NCBI GenBank assembly: GCA_016932715.1
Contig: JAFGCG010000084.1
Span: 1-64,000, forward strand
Length of the DNA stretch: 64,000 bases
Direction: 5' to 3'
Source: Anaerolineales bacterium
GTDB taxonomy: Bacteria > Chloroflexota > Anaerolineae > Anaerolineales > Villigracilaceae
Positions 34,622 through 43,065 of this stretch are shown piece by piece (position 1 is the first letter of the stretch; each line of letters starts with the position of its first letter). Under the pieces are notes generated by a model. It was not told the origin of the DNA and searched no databases. It was given only the letters and a program-made list of their open reading frames with translations. The position numbers and the translations under genes were made by a program.

Positions 34622-36295
34622 TCACTCTTTCAACAGAAAATCGCCATCCTTCAGCAAGCCATCGAATATCGCTTCGATCGCTTTTGCATTCTCAGGCGAC
34701 AACTCTTCCAACCCAAACGACTTCAACCTCGTCTGCGTTGTACGGACGGAGGACCCGAGGAAATCGCCAAACGGCAGGGAGGTGCGGAACAACTGGTAAT
34801 ACAAAAATCGGCGCGCATTGCGTTTGAATTCCGGCGGCACTTCGATCTTTTCCGCCTCCAGAAACTCTTCCATCTTTCTTCTGACTTCATCCACCCTCTG
34901 CGGGAAGAACACGGTGGGATATTGCGTGAAGCGCGCCTTGCCCGCACACAATACGGCTGCGCCCATGATCGACGCCTCCAGGCCGATCGTCGAGTTGTAG
35001 ACCATCACGAACTTCGATCTCTGGATCAACTCATACGAACTCAAGGTTTCGTTCGGAGCGACGAAGATGACATTCGGCTCTTTATCTGCACCCGTTGCTT
35101 CGACCCAGGCTGCGACCGTCTCGCGGCTGACTTTGCGCACGCGCAGCTCGTCGGGGTGGGCGCGGATCACGAACAGCGTTTCCGGGTGAAGGCGGATGAC
35201 TTCCAGCGTCAGATCGAGCCAGTCGAACATGTCTTCAAAGACCGTGTTGGCATGCGGCTGGCTGGTATCGAAAATGACGTTGGTAAAGACCGGCACGATC
35301 TGCCTGAATGCCCCTGCCTTTTGCAGGAACGCCTCGTCGAGGCCCTTCATGTCCACCCAGAACCTGATGCCCGCCATGGTAAAGTCACCCTGGAAGCGTC
35401 TGGCGAGATAGGCATCGAGTTTTGCGTTTTGCTCCTCACTCAATTCGAATTCGTCAGGGATGCGGATGGGATACGCGGTCGCTTCGCCCTCGGTGAAGAA
35501 GGCAGTCGCGGGCTGCAATCCCACCTCGTGGGTGATCACGCGGATGCCGCGTTTTTGGGCGAGGTAGCGCGCGGTCGCTTCGGGGTAGAACTGCCCGTTG
35601 AACACGACGACCGCCCGCGGCTGAGTCTGATCGAGAACGTCCGCGAATTTGCGCGCCACATTCCACGCCGACAGGATATATTCCCGCAGAAGATAGCGCG
35701 TCGCTTCGTCGTCGATCAGGTGATGGATTCGCAAAATCCAGCGCAAGCCCGGGAGACACAGGGGGCCGAGAGGAATCCCCTGCCACTCGAAGGTCACGAG
35801 GCGTTGCAGGGGAAGGTTCTCAACGGCAGTCGCAAGTTGCGGATCACGGTCATAATCGAACCAGGTCACGTGCGTACCAGGAACGAGATGCGAGGGATCA
35901 GGGGACCGATTTACCTGTGTACCTGTATACCTGTGTATCTTTACACCTGTGTACAGGGTCTTTGATTGATAGATGCAGGATTTACACGGCGGCGCTTTGC
36001 GGACATTATCCCGGTTCGTCCCCAGCACGCAATGGCTCATCCCCGAGCGGCAGGCAAAGTAAGCAACGGGAATCCCCTTCAGCCGCAGCGCCCAGGAGGC
36101 CAGAAGATGAAACCCACTGTTCCAGGAGAGATCGTCGATTCCTGTGGAGGCTTTGAAGAAGAGGATCGGCGCGCCCGAAGGAACTGGCGCCTGGCGGGCG
36201 ACACGTTTCGCCAGGCGCGCGATCTTTAAATTATTGAGCCGGCGGACGAGTCCGCGTTGGATGCGTTGTTTGAAGAATTCGGAAAAACGATTCAT
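34622..36295 (-). CDS. Capsule polysaccharide-type glycosyltransferase
   Basis: A 557-residue soluble protein. The C-terminal half resembles the capsule polysaccharide biosynthesis/GT-B type: HPETLFVIRAHPDELR, FVAPNETLSSYELIQRS and VYNSTIGLEASIMGAAVLC, which bind an activated sugar or CMP-linked donor in related KpsS/KpsC proteins. The N-terminal part has PVAYFACRSGMSHC and CKSC. Residues about 113-128 (GVKIHRYTGTQVNR) are encoded by a tandem ACCTGTGTA repeat, so they look like an insertion. It starts the glycan region, divergent from the WYL regulator. Confidence 0.75.
   Translation of the reverse strand: MNRFSEFFKQRIQRGLVRRLNNLKIARLAKRVARQAPVPSGAPILFFKASTGIDDLSWNSGFHLLASWALRLKGIPVAYFACRSGMSHCVLGTNRDNVRKAPPCKSCIYQSKTLYTGVKIHRYTGTQVNRSPDPSHLVPGTHVTWFDYDRDPQLATAVENLPLQRLVTFEWQGIPLGPLCLPGLRWILRIHHLIDDEATRYLLREYILSAWNVARKFADVLDQTQPRAVVVFNGQFYPEATARYLAQKRGIRVITHEVGLQPATAFFTEGEATAYPIRIPDEFELSEEQNAKLDAYLARRFQGDFTMAGIRFWVDMKGLDEAFLQKAGAFRQIVPVFTNVIFDTSQPHANTVFEDMFDWLDLTLEVIRLHPETLFVIRAHPDELRVRKVSRETVAAWVEATGADKEPNVIFVAPNETLSSYELIQRSKFVMVYNSTIGLEASIMGAAVLCAGKARFTQYPTVFFPQRVDEVRRKMEEFLEAEKIEVPPEFKRNARRFLYYQLFRTSLPFGDFLGSSVRTTQTRLKSFGLEELSPENAKAIEAIFDGLLKDGDFLLKE
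35911..35957. repeat. ACCTGTGTA repeat inside a coding gene
   Basis: Repeated ACCTGTGTA/ACCTGTATA units, later in the form ACACCTGTGTACAG. The same units occur between genes at 46841-46910. It keeps the host reading frame open. Confidence 0.75.
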
Positions 36296-36361
36296 GTACG
36301 TTGATTTTTGCTGTGATTCGGTCTATACTTTGCAAAGCCCGCTTATTATACGGCATCCCCT

Positions 36362-37282
36362 ATGAACCGCATCGACCGTCTTTTTGCCATCCTGCTGTCC
36401 TTACAGCACAAGCGCCGCGTCCGCGCCCAGGATCTGGCGCAGCAGTTCGAGATCAGCAAACGTACGATCTACCGGGATCTATCCGCGTTGAACCAGATGG
36501 GGGTCCCGATCGCAGCACTGCCAGGTGAGGGATTCGAACTGGTGGAGGGTTATTATCTGCCGCCGCTGATGTTCACGGAAAACGAAGCACTCGCGCTGCT
36601 GCTCGGATCGCGCCTGCTCGCGCAGCAGGCAGCAGGTTCACTGACCCAAAGCGCAGACTCTGCCCTGGCAAAGCTCAAGGTCGCGTTGCCGGACCCGGTC
36701 CGGGCGCGCGCGGAAGCGCTGACGAATATCATTGGCTTTGTGACGCCCAAGGCGAAGTTCGATCTCGATGACCCGCAACTGCTGCTGATCCAAAATGCCA
36801 TTCGGGAAAAACGGGTGCTTCATCTGCGCTATCGCGGGTACAAGAAAGAGGAGGACACTGAACGTCAGGTCGAGCCGCATCAACTATTTTACGCGGACGG
36901 CGTCTGGTATCTCGAAGCGTATTGCCGGATGCGCAAAGGGATGCGGGATTTCCGTTTATCCCGCATGGAGAAGGTAACACCATGTCCCGAGACCTTCCGC
37001 AAAAAACGCACGGGCAAGGCCCAGACGCAGCCCATCATCGTCATTCAGATCCGTTTTGCACAAAATGCCGTGCGCTGGGTGCGTGAACAGCAGCATTACG
37101 GCTATCAACATGATGAACAGGAAACGGCGCAGGGCACGCTTATGGTCTATCACGTCAATGATGCGTCGGAGATCGTCCCGTGGATATTGGGCTGGGGCAC
37201 GAGCGCGGAAGTGCTTTCGCCCAGGGAACTTCGCCGGGCACTGCGCGAAACTGCGCTGAAACTCGCAAACTTGTTGACATAG
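36362..37282 (+). CDS. YafY-type transcription regulator with WYL domain
   Basis: A 306-residue regulator. Residues 1-55 are a DeoR-like winged helix (RIDRLFAILLSLQHKRRV, QQFEISKRTIYRDLSAL). The WYL ligand-binding domain follows at about 140-225 (VLHLRYRGYKKEEDTERQV, VWYLEAYCRMRKGMRDFRLS, RMEKV) with the C-terminal WCX part ending AEVLSPRELRRALRE. WYL domains bind small nucleotides or nucleic acid. It is 54 bases upstream of a VOC protein gene, a very common pairing, and probably regulates it. Confidence 0.92.
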   Translation: MNRIDRLFAILLSLQHKRRVRAQDLAQQFEISKRTIYRDLSALNQMGVPIAALPGEGFELVEGYYLPPLMFTENEALALLLGSRLLAQQAAGSLTQSADSALAKLKVALPDPVRARAEALTNIIGFVTPKAKFDLDDPQLLLIQNAIREKRVLHLRYRGYKKEEDTERQVEPHQLFYADGVWYLEAYCRMRKGMRDFRLSRMEKVTPCPETFRKKRTGKAQTQPIIVIQIRFAQNAVRWVREQQHYGYQHDEQETAQGTLMVYHVNDASEIVPWILGWGTSAEVLSPRELRRALRETALKLANLLT

Positions 37283-37336
37283 GGTTGTCACATCTATTCT
37301 GTACAATCCGGGGAAATTAGACGTACAGGAGTGAAT

Positions 37337-37759
37337 ATGAAGATCAACAGTTTTTATCCGGTGATCCTGACAAAGGATGTTCCCCGTACAAAAGATTTCT
37401 ACACCAAACATTTCCCCTTCGAAATCACCTTCGATGCCGGCTGGTATGTGAGCCTGAAAGCCAAACAGGAATTCCCGTTCGAACTGGCGCTGCTGCAATC
37501 GGATCACGAGACCATTCCGCCCGGCTTTCGTTCTGCTGTGCAGGGAGGTCTGATCCTCAACTTCGAAGTGGAGAATGCCGATGCTGAATATGCCCGCCTC
37601 CAGGCTGCCGGTTTGCCCATTCATCTGGAGATCCGCTCGGAGGCGTTCGGGCAGCGTCACTTTATCACCGCCGATCCCGATGGGATCCTGATCGATGTCA
37701 TTCAGGTCATTCCCCCCTCAGAAGAATATGCAAAACAATACCTGGGAAGTGTGGTGTAG
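37337..37759 (+). CDS. VOC-family protein (glyoxalase/bleomycin-resistance fold)
   Basis: A 140-residue protein with paired beta-alpha-beta-beta-beta modules: [20 protein letters not shown] at the N-terminus and a C-terminal module ending [19 protein letters not shown]. The metal site would be formed by the Glu/His positions of the fold, but I cannot assign all ligands. CAGGAG lies five bases before the ATG at 37337; a GTG two codons earlier is less likely. Its gene is followed after four bases by the AlkD-like gene. Confidence 0.88.
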   Translation: MKINSFYPVILTKDVPRTKDFYTKHFPFEITFDAGWYVSLKAKQEFPFELALLQSDHETIPPGFRSAVQGGLILNFEVENADAEYARLQAAGLPIHLEIRSEAFGQRHFITADPDGILIDVIQVIPPSEEYAKQYLGSVV

Positions 37760-37763
37760 CTCG

Positions 37764-38885
37764 ATGGAAGAAAACTTTCAGGTCCGCAATATCTTCGACG
37801 AAGAGGCTGTCGATCAACTCGCTCAGCGCCTGAGGAAGGTCTGGCATGAATTTGACGCGCACGGATTTTGCCGATCCATTCATCCAAAGCTCAAAACATT
37901 GACGTTCAGCGAACGGAACAATTTGATCCGCGACACTCTCTGGGAATATCTTCCCAGAGAGTACCCGCACGCGCTCAGGATCATCCTGAATGCCCTGCCG
38001 CCCGAACTCCCGGACTGCGACATCTCCGGCTTCGGGAACTTTATCATCATGCCCCAGAATGATTATGTTGCGAAATATGGATTGGAACATTATGACCTTT
38101 CCATACAGGCGCTCTACCAAATGACAAAACGCTTTACCGCCGAGGGAGCCATCCGGCCGTTCCTTCAGAAATACCCCAGGAAGACGCTCGCCATCCTTTC
38201 GGAATGGGCGGAAGATGAAAATTGTCACGTCCGGCGCCTGGTCTCGGAAGGGACTCGGCCGCGCCTGCCCTGGGCGATGCAGTTGAAACAGTTCATCGAG
38301 GATCCAGGTCCTGTTTTGGACTTGCTCGAAACGCTGAAAACCGACCGTGTATTGATGGTACGCCGATCGGTTGCCAACAATCTCAATGACATTGCCAAGG
38401 ATCATCCAGACCTGGTTGTCAAAACTCTGGATAGGTGGAAGAGGATCGAGGACGAAGGCACCCAATGGTTGATCCGTCACGCGGCGCGCACACTGGTCAA
38501 GCAGGGGAACAAGGGCATTCTTACGATCCTGGGTTATTCTCCAAAAGTCGATATCCATGTTTCGAAGATCAAACTTGGTAAAGCCAGCCTGAAAATGGGA
38601 GAGAAACTTGATTTTGCTTTCGAGGTCAAATCAACATCCAAACAAATACAGACCCTGGTGATCGATTACATCGTCCATCATGTCAAAGCCAACGGGAAAC
38701 GGACACCCAAGGTCTTCAAGCTTGCCGATAAGACCCTCGAACCCGGCCAGGCGATAAAGATCTCAAAGGCACATTCATTCCGCCCCATCACCACGCGCAG
38801 ATACTATCCCGGCAGGCACGCGCTGGAGATCCAGGTGAATGGCACAAGCTATCAGAAGATCGATTTTGAGTTGAGAGTCCAGTGA
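37764..38885 (+). CDS. AlkD-like DNA alkylation repair (HEAT-repeat) protein
   Basis: A 373-residue protein. The first 260 residues are HEAT-like helical repeats with the family block WAEDENCHVRRLVSEGTRPRLPW, a hallmark of the DNA alkylation repair (AlkC/AlkD-type) family; VRRSVANNLNDIAKDHPDLV is a further repeat. The last 110 residues are a beta-rich domain typical of the AlkC-like branch. These glycosylases remove alkylated bases. Start at 37764, four bases after the VOC stop, so the WYL-VOC-AlkD genes form one operon. Confidence 0.85.
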   Translation: MEENFQVRNIFDEEAVDQLAQRLRKVWHEFDAHGFCRSIHPKLKTLTFSERNNLIRDTLWEYLPREYPHALRIILNALPPELPDCDISGFGNFIIMPQNDYVAKYGLEHYDLSIQALYQMTKRFTAEGAIRPFLQKYPRKTLAILSEWAEDENCHVRRLVSEGTRPRLPWAMQLKQFIEDPGPVLDLLETLKTDRVLMVRRSVANNLNDIAKDHPDLVVKTLDRWKRIEDEGTQWLIRHAARTLVKQGNKGILTILGYSPKVDIHVSKIKLGKASLKMGEKLDFAFEVKSTSKQIQTLVIDYIVHHVKANGKRTPKVFKLADKTLEPGQAIKISKAHSFRPITTRRYYPGRHALEIQVNGTSYQKIDFELRVQ

Positions 38886-38906
38886 AGAAGCAAAGGCTTT
38901 TGTATT

Positions 38907-39542
38907 TCAATCCTGCAAGTGATCCGAGATCAGCCCGCTGATAAAAGGTTCCCGGCCATAAAATCTTACTTTGAAAATGCCGCCGTTTGGAATTTCAAAA
39001 ACTTTGTCGAACCAAATGAATTCCTGCATCAACTGGGGAGTAACTTCCCGCGGTCGCAGCAGCAGGGACAACAGGAACATGCGTGTAAACTGACCGTGCC
39101 CAAAGATCAAAACGAGTCCATCCTCGATCTGTTCGATGCGCCGGTACATGGCACAAACCCGGTGATATAGATCCGCGAACGATTCGGCACCCTCCCCGTG
39201 GATATAAAAAGGGTCGCATCTCTGCCAGTATTCTTCCACCAGGGGGCGCCGTTCCATACGCGATGTGTTTTTGCAAAGCGCCGGAGAGAGAAATGAGAAC
39301 TCCTGTATGTTCCATTCCTGGCGTTCGACTTGCGGAAATCGTTCCAGCGTGGGACGCGCCGTCTGTTGGGTCCGGAGATAGGGGGAGAAAACGATCAGAG
39401 AGGGAACGGCTGGGATGAGAGCACTGACTTTGGCAGCCTGCCGATGACCTTCTTCCGTCAGAGAAATGAGGTCCGGCATGCTGGTGACAAGCCCGGCATT
39501 CGCCTCGCTCTCGCCGTGTCGGATCAGCCAAACTTCTTTCAT
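38907..39542 (-). CDS. Histidine phosphatase family protein
   Basis: A 211-residue protein with the phosphoglycerate mutase fold. The catalytic phosphohistidine motif is LIRHGESEAN (His9), the second histidine is in LIFGHGQFTRM, and the first arginine and SPYLRTQQTA block are present. The substrate is unknown; in this context a sugar phosphate is possible. It lies six bases after the sulfotransferase gene, so the two are co-transcribed. Confidence 0.88.
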   Translation of the reverse strand: MKEVWLIRHGESEANAGLVTSMPDLISLTEEGHRQAAKVSALIPAVPSLIVFSPYLRTQQTARPTLERFPQVERQEWNIQEFSFLSPALCKNTSRMERRPLVEEYWQRCDPFYIHGEGAESFADLYHRVCAMYRRIEQIEDGLVLIFGHGQFTRMFLLSLLLRPREVTPQLMQEFIWFDKVFEIPNGGIFKVRFYGREPFISGLISDHLQD

Positions 39543-39548
39543 GGATAC

Positions 39549-40403
39549 TTACCAATCATTGCTCTTTTCATAGGCGAGCTTTACCAGCAAATCACCGGCG
39601 ACATCCTTGAACAGCCGCTTGTGTTCCGCGGTGAAGTGATCCTTCCATCCGCCTGTTTTTCCGGAGCGGAATGTGTGACTCTTTTTCGGTTGAATGGCTT
39701 CCAGCAGGACAGCCAGTGCTTTCCCACGCGGCGTCGGGATTTTGTAGCCGGTCTTCTCCACTTCATCGAGCATGGCATGCAATGTATCCTCACGATGATC
39801 GATCAGGTCCTCGAAGCGAATGCAAAGGATATGTCTTTGCTCCAGCCACTGGAACACGCCTTCATATCTCTGCTTCACACTGACCATGTGCAGCCCGTCC
39901 TGGTCGATGCCGGTGATGGCGACTTTGAGCCGCGCGCCAAAATCGGGCAGGGACTTGTAATACGCGTGCATTCCATGTTCTTCGTGCATGTCGGTAGCGA
40001 AGAAGACCTGTGAGACCAGCATGTCGCGCGGGTCACGGTAAATAAAGTAATTCACACGCCCAGGCTTGCAAAGGAAGGCGACATTCTCAGGCGAAGCTTC
40101 CACATAGCCCCAGCCAATCGCCCCGCGTGGAACGCGCCGCAACTCATTCAGGACTTCCTCTTTCTGCTTTCTTCTCCCCTCTTTTTCTATCGTTCGAATC
40201 GGATCCGCCCCCACATACCTGTACGGCATGATCTGTGTAAAACCATTCAGGATTTGCAGCAATAAATGGGATCCGCTCTTGGGCTTGGAGTTGCCAAAGA
40301 CCGGCGGCGCCTCATCGAAGGACAATCGCTTCCAACGCGCCATTGCCTGCAGGGTTTTGCCTGCAGGCCGGAATACGCGGCGGAGTTGTTGGACAATTCT
40401 CAT
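39549..40403 (-). CDS. Sulfotransferase (PAPS-dependent)
   Basis: A 284-residue cytosolic sulfotransferase that moves sulfate from PAPS to a hydroxyl group. The 5'-phosphosulfate loop is KPKSGSHLLLQIL, the 3'-phosphate motif is YFIYRDPRDMLVS, and the C-terminal RSGKTGGWKDHFT matches the RKGxxGDWK block of classical sulfotransferases. The PAPS donor can be made by the enzyme encoded at 46920-48644. Probable substrate is the surface glycan or a lipid of this locus. Confidence 0.9.
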   Translation of the reverse strand: MRIVQQLRRVFRPAGKTLQAMARWKRLSFDEAPPVFGNSKPKSGSHLLLQILNGFTQIMPYRYVGADPIRTIEKEGRRKQKEEVLNELRRVPRGAIGWGYVEASPENVAFLCKPGRVNYFIYRDPRDMLVSQVFFATDMHEEHGMHAYYKSLPDFGARLKVAITGIDQDGLHMVSVKQRYEGVFQWLEQRHILCIRFEDLIDHREDTLHAMLDEVEKTGYKIPTPRGKALAVLLEAIQPKKSHTFRSGKTGGWKDHFTAEHKRLFKDVAGDLLVKLAYEKSNDW

Positions 40404-40411
40404 AATTTTTG

Positions 40412-40482
40412 AACCGCGAAGGTCGCGAAGATCGCCAAGAAAATCCTGCTTTATCTTTGCGCCCTTGGCGTTCTTCGCGGTT
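40412..40482. repeat. 71-base element with AACCGCGAAG / CTTCGCGGTT ends
   Basis: Perfect ten-base inverted ends (40412-40421, 40473-40482) and an inner pair CGCCAAG/CTTGGCG. It lies 15 bases after the stop of the nonulosonate synthase gene. Related elements are at 56219-56278 and 57782-57865. Confidence 0.8.
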
Positions 40483-40497
40483 TAGTTTTCCGTATGG

Positions 40498-41382
40498 CTA
40501 ATCTTCGCCACTAACCCGGCGGAGTTTCTTCATCGAAGGCTGTTCGCTCTCATAGACCCTCTTCACTCCATCGCCCAGCGCAACCTCAGAGACGCGAATG
40601 TACTTGACCAGCGTCTCGAATCCCCAGGGCTCCACAGAGGCAGCCTGGTCACTGCCCCACATAGCGCGATTGAGGGTCAGGTGTCGTTCCAGCATGCAGG
40701 CGCCCAGGGCAACCGCAACCGCCGACGGGACGAGTCCAACCTCATGGCCCGAATAGCCGATGGGAATATTGGGGAACTCACGACGGAGAGTCTCGATCAT
40801 CTTGAGATTCAGCTCTCCCGGCTCGCACGGATAGGTGCTGGTGCAATGCATCAAGACCAGGTCTTTTTCGCCAGCGGTCTGCACGCCTTTTCTGATCTGC
40901 TCCATCGTGGACATCCCTGTCGATAAAATGACCGGTTTGCCGGTCGCCCGGGCTTTGCGGATCAAGCCGACGTCTGTGAGGGAGGCGGAGGGAATCTTAT
41001 ACGCCGGCGTCTCGAACTTCTCCATGAACTCCACGGAAGGTTCATCCCACACCGAAACCAGCCAGGTAATGCCCCTCTGCTTGCAGTATTTCTCGATCTC
41101 GCAATATTGCTCTTCGCTGAACTCGACCTTGTACCGATATTCCAGATAAGTAATGTAACCCCAGGGCGTCTCACGCATCTGTGCCTGCTGATCGGCCGGC
41201 GTGGCAATCTCAGGTGTGCGTTTCTGGAACTTGACGGCATCCACGCCAGCGTGCACCGCAGCATCGATCATCTGCCTGGCGACTTCCAGGTCGCCGTTGT
41301 GATTGATCCCGATCTCCGCGATGACATAGGCCGGATGACCATCACCCACCATGCGATTTCCAATTCTTATTTCACGAGTCAT
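40498..41382 (-). CDS. neuB: N-acetylneuraminate/nonulosonate synthase lacking the SAF domain
   Basis: A 294-residue NeuB-family enzyme that condenses a hexosamine derivative with phosphoenolpyruvate to a nine-carbon acid. The TIM barrel is complete: VIAEIGINHNGD, DAVKFQKRTPEIATP, PAYKIPSASLTD, VILSTGMSTMEQI, LMHCTSTYPCEP, GYSGHEVG and the ERHLTLNR metal region. It ends at PSMKKLRRVSGED, exactly where the C-terminal antifreeze-like SAF domain of about 60 residues would begin. In known NeuB the SAF domain of the partner subunit covers the active site. Whether this makes neuraminic, legionaminic or pseudaminic acid cannot be decided. GGAGAG precedes the ATG. Confidence 0.88.
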   Translation of the reverse strand: MTREIRIGNRMVGDGHPAYVIAEIGINHNGDLEVARQMIDAAVHAGVDAVKFQKRTPEIATPADQQAQMRETPWGYITYLEYRYKVEFSEEQYCEIEKYCKQRGITWLVSVWDEPSVEFMEKFETPAYKIPSASLTDVGLIRKARATGKPVILSTGMSTMEQIRKGVQTAGEKDLVLMHCTSTYPCEPGELNLKMIETLRREFPNIPIGYSGHEVGLVPSAVAVALGACMLERHLTLNRAMWGSDQAASVEPWGFETLVKYIRVSEVALGDGVKRVYESEQPSMKKLRRVSGED

Positions 41383-41415
41383 GTAGTCTCTCCAATTTTG
41401 AATTCATTGCCGGTT

Positions 41416-43035
41416 TCACTGCGGCAGCGACAAATCTGTAACTTCGATAAAGTCAAAGGGTTCCCCCCAGGTGGAATAATAATGCCGATCCGGGATAAGC
41501 GCATCTTCATTGCCGAAGAACCGGCCGAGGACTACCCGAAAGGAATTGACCGGCGAGATGGATGGGTACAACGAGGTGTAATCCTGGTCCGGGAAATAAT
41601 AGGCGTTCAAAATACCGAAGCGCTCCGCCGGCAATGTCTTTTTCAGCGTTCCCTGGTGCAGACGGGAGCCCGGACCATGGTCACCCTGAAGGATAATGAT
41701 CGGCGCGGTCTCTGATGCTGCCAGGATGGCATCCACGGTATTAAGGACAATTGTATTGATGAACTGAATTTGCCCGCGGTACCCTGTAACATATTCTTCA
41801 CGTGAATGGTTTTTGATGTAGTTGTTGCCGTCTGCCAGCTTGAAAGGCTCCTTGTGAGCGAGAGCCTCGCCATTTTCGCCAAAAACGAACGGCGGATGCG
41901 GGGCAATGATGTGGGCGTAGACGAAGTAATCGCCGTCCAGTGTCGGAACTTCCTTCAGCCGAGCAAACGTGGAGAGGATCTGGCTGCGATGGGTATCGTA
42001 GGGCATCTCGATGAATACCCGGTTGAAGAACGGGACCTCCAGCAGGACCCGCGCCAGGGTCCGGTCGATCACGATGCTCTCGAAGGGAGTTACCGGATAG
42101 GCAAGCCGGCTGTCATCGTAATAGATCTCCGCGTTGGAGATCGTTGCATTATATGCATTGCGAAAGGAAACCAGTTCATATCCATTCCGCGCCAGTATAG
42201 TGCGGACGTTACTCTTCTCAAGGACCTCGACCAACGCTTCCCGATTTTCCAGATGTATACCAGCCTCTTCGAAGGATTGCACATACTCCATGTTGAGCGA
42301 AGAACTTAACGATAACAATGTTTGTACATAATTGCTGGAGGACTCCTCCGCAATATAAAAGCCTCTGGCTGCCAAAGCATTCAGGAAATCCGAATTATCG
42401 AAATCGTAGAGTGCCTGCAGAATATCCTTTCTACCGTACCCGTCAAGAATAATGTAATAGATATCCGGGCGCGGCTCGGTCGACGCGACCACCGCCACCG
42501 GCGCGGGAGGGTCCCGGGTTAAAGAAATACCGTTTTCAAGCAGGTGCGCCCCCACCGGGATGCCCGATTTCAGCAGGAGAAGGACACTCAGCAGATTGAA
42601 ATACAGGTTTATGGAGGCAATATTCCTGATCCGCTTTTGTACAAGCCAAATCCAGAGGATCATACATGCAGAGACAAGTACCAGGATCAGCAGGTCTGCC
42701 CGGAGCGGTCCCAGCCCAAGACGTTCGGCGGTCCCGTCCGACAGATCCCCAAAGAGAAAGAACAGAAAAATGAATAATGAAGCCACCGGGCTGGCTTTTT
42801 GCAGATCGCGTACAAGGAGATATGCCAATCCAAGAACAAGGATTCCGAAAAGCAGGGACACGCCAATCGAACGGATGGCTTCCGAGAAATACACTTCCGT
42901 TTCATTGATCAAGTACAAATGCAGGATCGGCTGCATTGCAAGCAGGAACGGGGCAAACAACCCTCGTTCAAAGAACCGGGACGAGCCCTGGATCAACGAT
43001 CGTTTGGCTTTGCGTTTCTCTAACACCGTCTGCAT
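41416..43035 (-). CDS. Membrane-anchored sulfatase-like hydrolase
   Basis: A 539-residue protein with about four to five N-terminal membrane segments (to about residue 175) and a large outside domain of the alkaline phosphatase superfamily. IYYIILDGYGRKDIL supplies the first metal Asp, YVQTLLSLSSSLNMEY the nucleophile region (no Cys for formylglycine, so Ser/Thr), and IILQGDHGPGS the last Asp-His. This layout recalls phosphoglycerol transferases. A role in adding a phospho-group to the glycan is plausible. Confidence 0.75.
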   Translation of the reverse strand: MQTVLEKRKAKRSLIQGSSRFFERGLFAPFLLAMQPILHLYLINETEVYFSEAIRSIGVSLLFGILVLGLAYLLVRDLQKASPVASLFIFLFFLFGDLSDGTAERLGLGPLRADLLILVLVSACMILWIWLVQKRIRNIASINLYFNLLSVLLLLKSGIPVGAHLLENGISLTRDPPAPVAVVASTEPRPDIYYIILDGYGRKDILQALYDFDNSDFLNALAARGFYIAEESSSNYVQTLLSLSSSLNMEYVQSFEEAGIHLENREALVEVLEKSNVRTILARNGYELVSFRNAYNATISNAEIYYDDSRLAYPVTPFESIVIDRTLARVLLEVPFFNRVFIEMPYDTHRSQILSTFARLKEVPTLDGDYFVYAHIIAPHPPFVFGENGEALAHKEPFKLADGNNYIKNHSREEYVTGYRGQIQFINTIVLNTVDAILAASETAPIIILQGDHGPGSRLHQGTLKKTLPAERFGILNAYYFPDQDYTSLYPSISPVNSFRVVLGRFFGNEDALIPDRHYYSTWGEPFDFIEVTDLSLPQ

Positions 43036-43065
43036 CTGAAATCCATCATGCTACAAAACAACTGC

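Noticed and set aside
34922-35965. 347-codon plus-strand frame opposite the capsule-type gene
   Set aside because: Composition is typical of an antisense shadow, and the minus-strand frame has conserved GT-B motifs.
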